DNA of 64,000 bases from Aquisphaera giovannonii (GTDB taxonomy: Bacteria; Planctomycetota; Planctomycetia; Isosphaerales; Isosphaeraceae): assembly GCF_008087625.1 (NCBI RefSeq), contig NZ_CP042997.1, positions 1,922,001-1,986,000 on the forward strand. The letters run 5' to 3'. Every line of letters starts with the position of its first letter. Position 1 is the first letter of the stretch. Shown here one piece after another: positions 56,704 through 64,000 of the stretch. A model generated the notes under the pieces. That model was given only the letters and a program-made list of their open reading frames with translations, searched no databases and had not been told where the DNA came from. Both the position numbers and the translations under genes were made by a program.

Positions 56704-58887
56704 TCAGATGGTGAAGTTGAACGTCTTGTTGATGAGCCGCCAGAGCCACCAGCCGAAGGTGTAGGTCCCGCCGTCGATCTTGGCGAAGCCGCGGAGCTTG
56801 GGCTGGAGCGTCAGGTCGGGGTTGGCGACCGGGATGATGACCTCGTAGACGGCGGTCTGGGGCTTGATCTGGCCCGTCTTGGGGTCGGCCTTGCCGGCGA
56901 TCTCGCCCCCCGCCATGTGGGAGAGCTCCTGGGGGATCTCGTCGTTGGACCGCTTGGCGATCTGGGAGACCTCGCTCAGGTAGGTCGTCTCGGCGCGGCC
57001 GTAGACCTTCACCCAGGCCCGGCGGCCCAGGCGGATGAGGTCGATGTCCGACTGGTCGATGATCAGGTGCGCCTCGAGCTTCTTCGGGTCGCCGACCTCG
57101 CAGAACGGCTTGCCGGGCTTGAGCCACTGGCCGACGGTCTCGGGGTGGGGCAGGCCCATCACCTGGCCGTCGCGGCCGGCGATCAGGGTCAGCTTGCCGA
57201 TCTGCTCGTTGATCTTGGCGATCACCGGCTCGAGCTCCTCGGCGGCCCGCAGGTACTGCCGCATGAGCTGGCGGTGCTCCAGCTCGAAGCTCTGGTTGTA
57301 GAAGTTGGACTTGGCGAAGTTGATGGCGTAGTCGCCCTGGCGCTGGATGAGCTCCTTCACCTTGTCGCGGTTCTCGAGCCGGGCGATGACCTGCCCTTCC
57401 TTGACTTCATCCCCGTCGCGGACGAGCAGCTCGACGAGGCGGCCCTCGCTCTCGCAGTAGATCTCCTCGGGCTTGGCGGCCGTCAACACCAGCGTCCCCT
57501 GGATCCGCAGGGGCGTCGGGATCAGAAGGATGGCGGCCACGATGGCGACGGCCGCCACCGCGAAGCCCGCCGCTCGTGCTTTCTTCACTTTGCGCAGCCT
57601 CCCGGGAGTGCGGATGAACTTGACCATTTGGTAGATGGGCATGCCGGCGAGCGGCACGATCGAGCCGGCGGCCAGCAGGTAGCTGATGGACTGGAGCTTG
57701 TACGGCTTGAGGACCTGGGACAGGAAGTAGATGATGCTGAAGGTGACGACCCATCGGTACAGGTAGCTGGCGACGGCGTAGGTCACGAACAGCCACCGGC
57801 GCGACCGCGGCAGGTAGCTCTGCACCGGGACCTCCAGCCCGAGCACCTTCTCCTGGATCAGGTAGGAGAAGAACTGCGTGCTCTTGATGCGGAGGTTGGG
57901 GATCTCCAGCCAGTCCGCCAGGACGTAGTAGCCGTCGTAGCGGAGCAGGGGATTGGCGTTGAACAGCACCGTGTTCACCGAGCAGATGAACATGGTCGCC
58001 ATGGCCAGGCTGTTGAACAGGCCGGGCTCGCTGTAGAACCAGACGAACGTGGCGATGCTCGCGAGGAAGAGCTCGACGTAGATGCCCGCCGCCGAGATCC
58101 AGATGCGGTGCCACTTGTTGGGCAGCAGCCAGCTATCGGTCACGTCGCAGTAGAGCGCGGGCGTGAGCACGAGGAAGAGCATGCCCATCTCGTGGACCTC
58201 GCCGCCGAAGTGCTTGGCGGTGAGGCCGTGGCCGAACTCGTGGATGATCTTCACGACCGCCAGGCTGCACCAGAAGCTGAAGATCGTCCACCAGTTGAAG
58301 AAGCTCTGGAACTCCGGCAGCTTGCCGTAGAAGAGGTCCCACTGGCTGATCACCAGGGTGATCGCCGCCAGCATCAGGCCGCAGCTCGCGGTGACGAAGT
58401 AGGGCGTGAAGAGCCATCGGAAGTAGGGGTACATCCCCGTGAGCAGCCGCTCGGGGTCGATGACCGGGATCTTCACGAACAGGATGTTGGCGAAGAAGGC
58501 CCAGAACTTCCGCCACTGGTTCTTCCGGCGGCGGCGGATGAGGACCTTGGCCTGGTCCGGGCTGTCGATCTGGACGATGCCCGCCTCGTGGAGCTGGGCG
58601 ACGAACCGCGTGAGGTCCTCGATGGAGATCGTCTGCGGCCGGTACTTCTTCTCGAACGCCTTCTTGACGTCCTGGAGGTTCTGCTTGCCGTCGAACTGCT
58701 GGAGCAGGAAGTACTCCTCGAGCTTGAACCGGAAGTACTTCAGCGCCAGCGGGTCCTTGACCACGTAGTGGGTCATCCCCTCGTAGAACTGGGGCTGGAC
58801 CACCAGGTCCGGGCGGAGCCTGACGCAGAGGTGCTCGGCGGCCTGCCCGTAGGGCATGACGGGGGCCTGTGACGGTGCGGCGCTCAT
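56704..58887 (-). CDS. PqqD-like / M50 metalloprotease / HlyD fusion protein
   Basis: A 727-residue membrane protein. Residues about 25-110 resemble a PqqD-type peptide-binding domain (LLQQFDGKQNLQDV, FVAQLHEAGIV). The M50 (site-2 protease) core has HEFGH at 216-220 and the matching Asp in LLRYDGYYVLADW at 318, with about eight membrane helices between 160 and 480. A HlyD-like barrel and coiled-coil part follows (about 490-690; IYCESEGRLVELLVRDGDEV). M50 enzymes cut within the membrane. It is the last gene of a three-gene minus-strand operon with two periplasmic-adaptor proteins, 118 bases after the second. Combined domains suggest a peptide-handling membrane complex; this is inference. Confidence 0.88.
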   Translation of the reverse strand: MSAAPSQAPVMPYGQAAEHLCVRLRPDLVVQPQFYEGMTHYVVKDPLALKYFRFKLEEYFLLQQFDGKQNLQDVKKAFEKKYRPQTISIEDLTRFVAQLHEAGIVQIDSPDQAKVLIRRRRKNQWRKFWAFFANILFVKIPVIDPERLLTGMYPYFRWLFTPYFVTASCGLMLAAITLVISQWDLFYGKLPEFQSFFNWWTIFSFWCSLAVVKIIHEFGHGLTAKHFGGEVHEMGMLFLVLTPALYCDVTDSWLLPNKWHRIWISAAGIYVELFLASIATFVWFYSEPGLFNSLAMATMFICSVNTVLFNANPLLRYDGYYVLADWLEIPNLRIKSTQFFSYLIQEKVLGLEVPVQSYLPRSRRWLFVTYAVASYLYRWVVTFSIIYFLSQVLKPYKLQSISYLLAAGSIVPLAGMPIYQMVKFIRTPGRLRKVKKARAAGFAVAAVAIVAAILLIPTPLRIQGTLVLTAAKPEEIYCESEGRLVELLVRDGDEVKEGQVIARLENRDKVKELIQRQGDYAINFAKSNFYNQSFELEHRQLMRQYLRAAEELEPVIAKINEQIGKLTLIAGRDGQVMGLPHPETVGQWLKPGKPFCEVGDPKKLEAHLIIDQSDIDLIRLGRRAWVKVYGRAETTYLSEVSQIAKRSNDEIPQELSHMAGGEIAGKADPKTGQIKPQTAVYEVIIPVANPDLTLQPKLRGFAKIDGGTYTFGWWLWRLINKTFNFTI

Positions 58888-59005
58888 CGGTCGGCGTTCC
58901 CTCGGGGGAAGAAGGCGGCGGGGTCACCCGCGTCGGTTCCATCGGCGGCTCGGTCCGGTCGGCGGCTCGGGCCCGCCGGGGGCGGGCCCGCGGCCTCGGC
59001 GGGGA

Positions 59006-59929
59006 TCACCGGGTGTTGGGCTCCGGGATCCGCGCGGCGATGTCGCCGTTCAGGAAGATGGTCATCTGGACCTTCAGGCCGGGGATCAGCTTGAAGTCGG
59101 GGTTGTCGAACTCGGCCCGGATCCGGCGCTTCAGCTCGCCGAGGGCCTGGACCTGGGGATCGACGAAGGTGACCTTGCCGCGGAAGGTGAGGCCCTCGAT
59201 GTCCTCACGGCCGCCCCCGGGCGAGTCGACCCGGGCGCGGATCTCCACGACCTGCCCCTCCTTGACCTTGAACGACTCCTTCAGGGGGACGTAGCCGTTG
59301 ACGGAGAGGCGGGAGAGCTTGCCCAGCTCGACCACCGCCTCGTTCGCCCGCACGCTCTCGCCGGGGTTCTTCATCCGCTTGATGACGATCCCGTCGAACG
59401 GGGCGACGATCGTGTGCTCCTTGAGGGCCTGGATCGCCATGTCGAGCTCGGCCTTGGCGACGGCCTGGGCCTCCACGGCCTCCTTGACCTGGGCCTCGGC
59501 CACCTTGAACTCGGCCTCGTGGATGGCGCGGTCCTCCTCGGAGACCATGCCGGGGCCCTTCAGCTTGATCAGCCGCTGGTCGCGGGCGACCTTGCCGATG
59601 GCGGCCTCGGAGGACGCCTTGCCCTTCTCGATGGCGCCGGTCATGTTCGCCTGGACCTGGCTCTTCTTCACCGTCAGCTCCGCCGTCTCGCGGTGCAGGT
59701 AGCCGATCGGCTTGCCCGCCAGCGCCGTGTCGCCGAGGCGGAGCTCCATCTTCTCGACGACGCCCTCGCGGAGCGCCGCGACGGAGGACTTCTCGATCCA
59801 GTCCACCGTCCCCAGCTCGTCCAGGACCAGGGCCGAGGCCGCGGCCGGGCCGTCCTGGGCGAGCGAGGCGACGGAGAGGGTGGAGGCCAGGCCGATCGCC
59901 ACGGCTCCGGCGGTCTTCATGAGCTTCAT
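59006..59929 (-). CDS. Periplasmic adaptor (HlyD/RND-MFP type)
   Basis: A 307-residue exported protein; ATG 59929 is chosen for GAGGAGGA eight bases upstream. Signal peptide at 1-25 (VAIGLASTLSVASLAQ). The lipoyl half-motifs (VAALREGVVEKMELRLGDTA and later IVAPFDGIVIKRMKNPGE) flank a helical hairpin at about 75-170, followed by a beta barrel with LTFRGKVTFVDPQ and a final LIPGLKVQMTIFL. This is the layout of membrane-fusion proteins. There is no pump gene nearby. It starts 59 bases after the upstream adaptor gene. Confidence 0.88.
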   Translation of the reverse strand: MKLMKTAGAVAIGLASTLSVASLAQDGPAAASALVLDELGTVDWIEKSSVAALREGVVEKMELRLGDTALAGKPIGYLHRETAELTVKKSQVQANMTGAIEKGKASSEAAIGKVARDQRLIKLKGPGMVSEEDRAIHEAEFKVAEAQVKEAVEAQAVAKAELDMAIQALKEHTIVAPFDGIVIKRMKNPGESVRANEAVVELGKLSRLSVNGYVPLKESFKVKEGQVVEIRARVDSPGGGREDIEGLTFRGKVTFVDPQVQALGELKRRIRAEFDNPDFKLIPGLKVQMTIFLNGDIAARIPEPNTR

Positions 59930-59988
59930 CGGGGCATTCCTCCTCGTTCGGTATGGTGTCTCGTGTCCGGAGAACTCGCGGGGCCGGC

Positions 59989-62094
59989 TCAGCGGAGGAA
60001 CGGCCAGCGGAACATGACCGACTCGTACCAGACCTGGACGACCTTGCGCAGCAGGTAGTAGGAGAGCTTCGTCTTGCCGCAGTCCACCCGGGCGCGGACC
60101 TCGGAGCCCGGCTTCAGCTCCTGGTTCCTCGAGAGGAACTCGCGGCGGACGCCCTCGTCGAAGCCCACCGTGACCTTGACCACGTGCTTCTGCTCGACGG
60201 TGTCCGCCTTGGCGGCGATCCGCCGGACGTAGCCCTCGTACTTGTGGTCGGGGTCGGTCGCCGTGATGAAGTACGCCTTCAGGGCCGAGCTGGGCGGCCT
60301 CGTCCCGGCGGCGATCTCCTTCTGCAGCTTGCTGCTGGCCGACCGGATGGGCGCCATGTCGTCGTCGGGGACGTCCACCTCCAGCACCCAGTCGGAGTCG
60401 CCGCCGATGGCCGCGATCTGGAGCAGCTCGGTGCCGTGGTCCACGGGTCTCCCCATCAGGTTCTTCTTCACCTCCCAGGTCGTGATGATGCCGTCCTGGG
60501 GGGCGCGGATGGTCAGGCTGTCGATCTGGTCCTGGATGATGTCGATCTGCTGGCTGGCCGTCTTGGACGTGATCATCGCCTCGACGAGCTGGGACTGGAT
60601 CTGGAACTTCGCGTCCTGCTCCGCCTGGCTGCTGGTCGACCTCTGCTCCTGGGCCTCGGCGATGAGCTGCTGGCTCCTCGCCTTGTCGCGGTCGCCGATG
60701 AGCTTCTTCAGCTCCTTCTCCAGCTCCTTGCTCTCCAGCCGGCAGAGGACGTCGCCCTTCTTGACGATGTCGCCGTGCTCGACGAGGACCTCGCTCACCC
60801 GGCCCTGGAGCGGGGCGTAGAGCGTCCGCCGCTCCTCGGGCAACAGCGACCCGCGGCCCTCGATCGTCAGCGTGCAGGGGACGAAGTAGAGGGCCCCGAT
60901 CAGGAGCAGGACGCCCGCCACCGCGGCCACGATCTTCGCCAGCGTCCGGCCCCGGAAGATCCGCCAGGGGGAGCCGATCGCCTTGAGGACCGGCTTGAGG
61001 AAGATCTTGTGGTGCTCGGTGGCGTTCCAGAGGGCCGTGGAGGCGTGCCGGGCGACGACCTCCGTCCGGGCGTGCATGTCCGTCGGCGCCACCTCGTCGC
61101 CGATCTGCTCCGCGACCAGGGCGCCGTAGGGGACCTTCTCCTTGGCCACGCCCTCCTTCTCGTCGCCGGGGATCTCCTCGTCGGGCTTGTGCAGGAGCGT
61201 GATGACGACGACCTTGGACCCGGACTCGTCGACGTACAGCTCCAGCGCGTCGCGGATGTCCGGGGCGAAGCCGTCGGTGTTGCCCGTGTAGACGAGGTCC
61301 TCGCCCGACCGGATCACGACCTTGCACAGCTTCGTCAGGTCGCGGACCAGGTTGGACCGCTGCTCGACCACCTCCTGGCCGCTCACCGCCTCCACCATCG
61401 TCCGGCCGGAGATCTTCAGGGCCACGCTCAGGCGGTCGCAGCCGACGAGCCGCTTGCCGTCGTTGACCACCGCGTAGGCCGTCTCCTTCAGGTCGAGCGA
61501 GCCGTGGACGTGGTGCGTGAAGCCCTCGAGCTGGTTCCAGAGCCGCTGCTGCGACATCATCTGCCGCATCTGGCGGTTCTTGAGGTAGTTCCCGGCCAGG
61601 TCGCAGAGGTCGCCGACGAACCGGAGCGTGCTCTTCCGCTGGGCCGCCTGGCGGTTGGGATCCAGGAGGATCTCCAGGAGCCCCACGACCTGCTTGTCCA
61701 CGATCAGCGGGGCGATGATCAGGGCGAACCCGGTCGGGTTGTAGGCCTGCGGCACCCCCTCGATCACGGCGCCCGGGGGGATGATCTGGGCCTGCGAGGC
61801 CTGGATCATGCAGCCGAGCAGCGCGTCGTGCGGCGGCGTCGCGACCCGGCCGTCCATCAGGCCCGTCTGGGCGAACTCGACCTGGTACTGGAGCCGGAGC
61901 CCGCCCCGCCCGTCCAGCAGCCAGAAGGCGCCGCCGGAGGCGGCCACCGCCGCGACCGCCCGGTTCAGGAACTCCACGTAGAATTCCGCCGGCTGCACGT
62001 CCGACTCCGCCAGGTCGGCGATCTCGGCCACCAGCTTGCGGATCTGGGTCTTCGTCTGCTCGAGCAGATCGGCATCCACGGTTTCTTGCGGCAT
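59989..62094 (-). CDS. GAF-GAF-TM-HlyD sensor/adaptor protein
   Basis: A 701-residue protein and first gene of the operon. ATG 62094 follows AGGTG. Two GAF domains (about 35-175 and 190-360; the second includes LDLKETAYAVVNDGKRLVGC) lie on the cytosolic side, one membrane helix at about 385-407 (IVAAVAGVLLLIGALYFVPC), then a HlyD-type adaptor part with lipoyl halves (LYAPLQGRVSEVLVEHGDIV; IRAPQDGIITTWEV) and a long coiled coil. GAF domains bind small ligands, so the adaptor might be gated by a cytosolic signal. Cytosolic sensing joined to a periplasmic adaptor in one chain is unusual. Confidence 0.88.
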   Translation of the reverse strand: MPQETVDADLLEQTKTQIRKLVAEIADLAESDVQPAEFYVEFLNRAVAAVAASGGAFWLLDGRGGLRLQYQVEFAQTGLMDGRVATPPHDALLGCMIQASQAQIIPPGAVIEGVPQAYNPTGFALIIAPLIVDKQVVGLLEILLDPNRQAAQRKSTLRFVGDLCDLAGNYLKNRQMRQMMSQQRLWNQLEGFTHHVHGSLDLKETAYAVVNDGKRLVGCDRLSVALKISGRTMVEAVSGQEVVEQRSNLVRDLTKLCKVVIRSGEDLVYTGNTDGFAPDIRDALELYVDESGSKVVVITLLHKPDEEIPGDEKEGVAKEKVPYGALVAEQIGDEVAPTDMHARTEVVARHASTALWNATEHHKIFLKPVLKAIGSPWRIFRGRTLAKIVAAVAGVLLLIGALYFVPCTLTIEGRGSLLPEERRTLYAPLQGRVSEVLVEHGDIVKKGDVLCRLESKELEKELKKLIGDRDKARSQQLIAEAQEQRSTSSQAEQDAKFQIQSQLVEAMITSKTASQQIDIIQDQIDSLTIRAPQDGIITTWEVKKNLMGRPVDHGTELLQIAAIGGDSDWVLEVDVPDDDMAPIRSASSKLQKEIAAGTRPPSSALKAYFITATDPDHKYEGYVRRIAAKADTVEQKHVVKVTVGFDEGVRREFLSRNQELKPGSEVRARVDCGKTKLSYYLLRKVVQVWYESVMFRWPFLR

Positions 62095-62427
62095 GGCGGC
62101 ACCTGTGGTCAGGAGCGGTTCCGAAGTTGCCTCGCCTCGGCGGGCCCGGACGAGCCACGCGACGCTCGACGGCCGGCTGGGGCGTCTGCGCGCGCTACCA
62201 GGCCCAACGGGACGGCAACATTCCTCAACTTCCCGCCGCCCCGCGCCGAGAATCCGCGGCATGCCCGCCCGGCCCCCGACGGCGCGAGCCCATCGGGCGC
62301 AGCCTTCCCAGATACCCACGACCAGACCCGAAGTCGGCCGAAATGGGGGCCTTCTGTCGCCGCTCGAGGAGGGGCGCGAAGGGACCGCCGGCCACCGGGG
62401 CATGACCGGCGGGGCGGTCGCCTCGGT
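62095..62427. other. Gap between the operon and the Tad-like gene
   Basis: 333 bases; must hold the operon promoter. Nothing else is recognisable. Confidence 0.4.
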
Positions 62428-64000
62428 TCAGCGGATGAGCGTGATCGGCACGGGGCGGAGGTTCATGATCGTCTGGAAGGCCGTGACGAGCTTCGCCTTC
62501 CGCTGATCGAGGGTGCCGATGCACCACTTGAAGCCGTTGGTCGGGTCGCTGGCGCTGGAGGGGAAGACGGTGCCGCCGACGGCGGAGATGCTCTGGAGGA
62601 GGGAGACGGAGGAGGTCAGGGTGGACGACGGGGTCTCGAAGATGCCGCCGAACGCCAGGCAATGGATGGTGACCGGCTTCCCCAGCGCCCCGAAGCCGGG
62701 ATAGCCCTGATTGGGCGTGAACGGGGTGATCCCGGTGCCGGTCACCGGGTTGCCGCTGTTGTCGTTGCAGATGTTCTGGATCGTCTGGAGCAGGGTCGTC
62801 TGGTTGTAGCCCGCGGACGCCAGCGGCTGCCCCGGCTGGATGCGGTAATAGCTGTCGTAGTACGAGCCGGCGTAGAAGCCGTTGGACGGCGTGGAGCCCT
62901 GGTTGGCCATCCCGTCGGTCTCGTAGATGATCAGCCGCTGGGCGCCGACGCGGCCGCCGCCCCCCGTGCCCGGGTAGCTGCCGTCGTCGAGCGTGCTGAG
63001 CACCGGGCTGTTGCTGAACTGGTTGTAGGCGAGCATGAAGCCGTAGCTCGAGGCCGTGTTGGAGCACCAGTCGCCGAAGGCCCGCGGCGTCTGGGAGCCG
63101 TTGGCGTCCCAGGGGCGGACGTCGGAGGCGCCGCTGTTGGGCGGGATCCAGAGCGAGTTGATCATCGGCTGCATGTTGTTCGTCAGGCTGTACTGCGCGA
63201 CGTTGAACGCCCCCGTCCCGCTGGCGCCCCCCGAGTAGAGGGGGCGGTTGAACAGGATCATCGAGACGAGGTCGTTGGGGTGGTTGTTCTGGATGTCCTG
63301 GAGCGCCTGGCCGATGCCGATCTTCATCGGGTACATGGAGATGTCGTGGGCCGTCCCGGGCAGGATGCCCGTGTCCGACATGAACTGGACCATGGTCATC
63401 GGGCCGAACCAGAGCCGGTGCCTGGGCCGCTGGGGGTTGTCGTCGTAGGCCATGTAGCGGGTGTCGCTGCCGGACGGCGGCGAGCTGATCTTGACGGTCC
63501 CGAAGGTGTAATCGGGGCCGTAGCTCATCGCCGCGTCCCCAGGCGAATGGATGCTGCCGGACGGATCCCGCCAGGAGCCGATTACGTAGTCGATGTATTC
63601 CTTCCAGAACCGCTGGTTCGCGTCGGTGATCGCCGTGTTCAGGGTCGTGTGCGTGTACGCCGAGGCCGGCACGTCGGTCGGGATCTGGTCGTAGTAGAGG
63701 ATGTTCCCGGAGCGGAGCTGGGGCGGGAACGGGTTGGGGCCGGTGTTCTTGATCCAGGCGAGGATCGCCTTGTAGTTGATCGTGTAGTTGCCCGGCGGGT
63801 CGTTCCAGGCGCCCGACGAGCTCCAGAGCTTCGTGTTGTTGGTGGTGCCGAAGAAATTCTGCCGCCAGTCGTTGGTCGGATCCGGCGGCCAGATGAAGAA
63901 CGTCTTGCCCCAGTACCGCGGCCCCTGGACGTAGCCCTTCAGCGACGCGCCCTGGATGGCCTTGTAGCCGTTGGCCTCGAAGCCCGAGTTCCTGGTCGTG
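62428..64000 (-). CDS. Large exported Tad-like protein (partial, 5' end outside)
   Basis: The minus-strand frame is open from the window's right edge to a stop at 62428, giving at least 524 residues. The GTG at 63672 is not a real start, since the coding sense continues upstream (SLKGYVQGPRYWGKTFFIWP, NDWRQNFFGTTNN). The C-terminal part has strands typical of a von Willebrand A-type fold (LVSMILFNRPLY; RLIIYETDGMANQ; VTIHCLAFGG), as in TadG-related pilus-assembly proteins of planctomycetes. The N-terminal membrane anchor expected for that family is outside the window. Rich in Asn, Ser, Tyr and Gly. Confidence 0.7.
   Translation of the reverse strand, partial: TTRNSGFEANGYKAIQGASLKGYVQGPRYWGKTFFIWPPDPTNDWRQNFFGTTNNTKLWSSSGAWNDPPGNYTINYKAILAWIKNTGPNPFPPQLRSGNILYYDQIPTDVPASAYTHTTLNTAITDANQRFWKEYIDYVIGSWRDPSGSIHSPGDAAMSYGPDYTFGTVKISSPPSGSDTRYMAYDDNPQRPRHRLWFGPMTMVQFMSDTGILPGTAHDISMYPMKIGIGQALQDIQNNHPNDLVSMILFNRPLYSGGASGTGAFNVAQYSLTNNMQPMINSLWIPPNSGASDVRPWDANGSQTPRAFGDWCSNTASSYGFMLAYNQFSNSPVLSTLDDGSYPGTGGGGRVGAQRLIIYETDGMANQGSTPSNGFYAGSYYDSYYRIQPGQPLASAGYNQTTLLQTIQNICNDNSGNPVTGTGITPFTPNQGYPGFGALGKPVTIHCLAFGGIFETPSSTLTSSVSLLQSISAVGGTVFPSSASDPTNGFKWCIGTLDQRKAKLVTAFQTIMNLRPVPITLIR

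Overview
The window looks like a chromosomal piece of a GC-rich planctomycete, most likely of the Isosphaeraceae. The grounds are the very high GC content, an ECF sigma factor overlapping a TPR-bearing Ser/Thr kinase, two giant exported proteins that carry the planctomycete-type N-terminal motif (LERRAMLA, LEDRCLLA), a pentameric ligand-gated channel, an enlarged SecA, and a Tad-like surface protein at the right edge. No taxonomic search could be run, so the genus is not assigned.

Left part (1-10.2 kb): an insertion-sequence patch (tail of an ISAzo13-type transposase, a complete IS1380-type transposase, an ISL3/IS256-like element with an 8-bp target duplication) lies in or beside a small integrated element. 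That element holds three AlpA-like small DNA-binding proteins, a DUF3987-like gene split by an in-frame stop, a DUF559 (Vsr-fold) nuclease-like protein, a Pro/Ala/Gly-rich protein and a tyrosine recombinase whose reading frame runs into a tRNA-Leu(UAG) gene. The tRNA is the probable attachment site. From 10.2 to 18 kb come a Tat-exported FAD oxidoreductase, a planctomycete-style conserved hypothetical gene with no clear end, a 54-bp repeat array, a decayed ISAs1 transposase, a PilZ protein, and an IS630 element with intact ends but a dead transposase.

Middle part (18-38.4 kb): a six-PAS, GAF-containing histidine kinase and its coupled NarL-type response regulator; a short tandem-repeat array beside a 5'-truncated exonuclease remnant; an ECF sigma factor/kinase pair (4-bp overlap), divergent from an 8.4-kb gene. 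That gene encodes about 16 PPC-like domains and a clostripain-type (C11) cysteine peptidase. Two smaller exported or membrane genes follow, meeting tail to tail.

39.8-48.8 kb: seven consecutive genes (erythromycin-esterase-like, EamA transporter, Lrp/AsnC regulator, a duplicated OB-like protein, a ligand-gated channel, secA, waaA/kdtA) are all broken by single-base frameshifts. Most of these fit a lost base in a G/C run. Because essential genes are hit and the flanking regions are clean, this is best read as a local sequence-quality problem, not as gene decay.

Right part (50-64 kb): a DUF3467 protein, a 1541-aa subtilase with four glycine-rich insertions, a DUF4279 protein, and a three-gene minus-strand operon (GAF-GAF-TM-HlyD protein; periplasmic adaptor; PqqD-like/M50 metalloprotease/HlyD protein) with no pump or ATPase. 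The window ends inside a large exported protein of Tad type. The best candidates for undescribed biology are the tRNA-Leu element, the PPC-C11 peptidase locus with its sigma factor/kinase pair, and the M50/HlyD operon.
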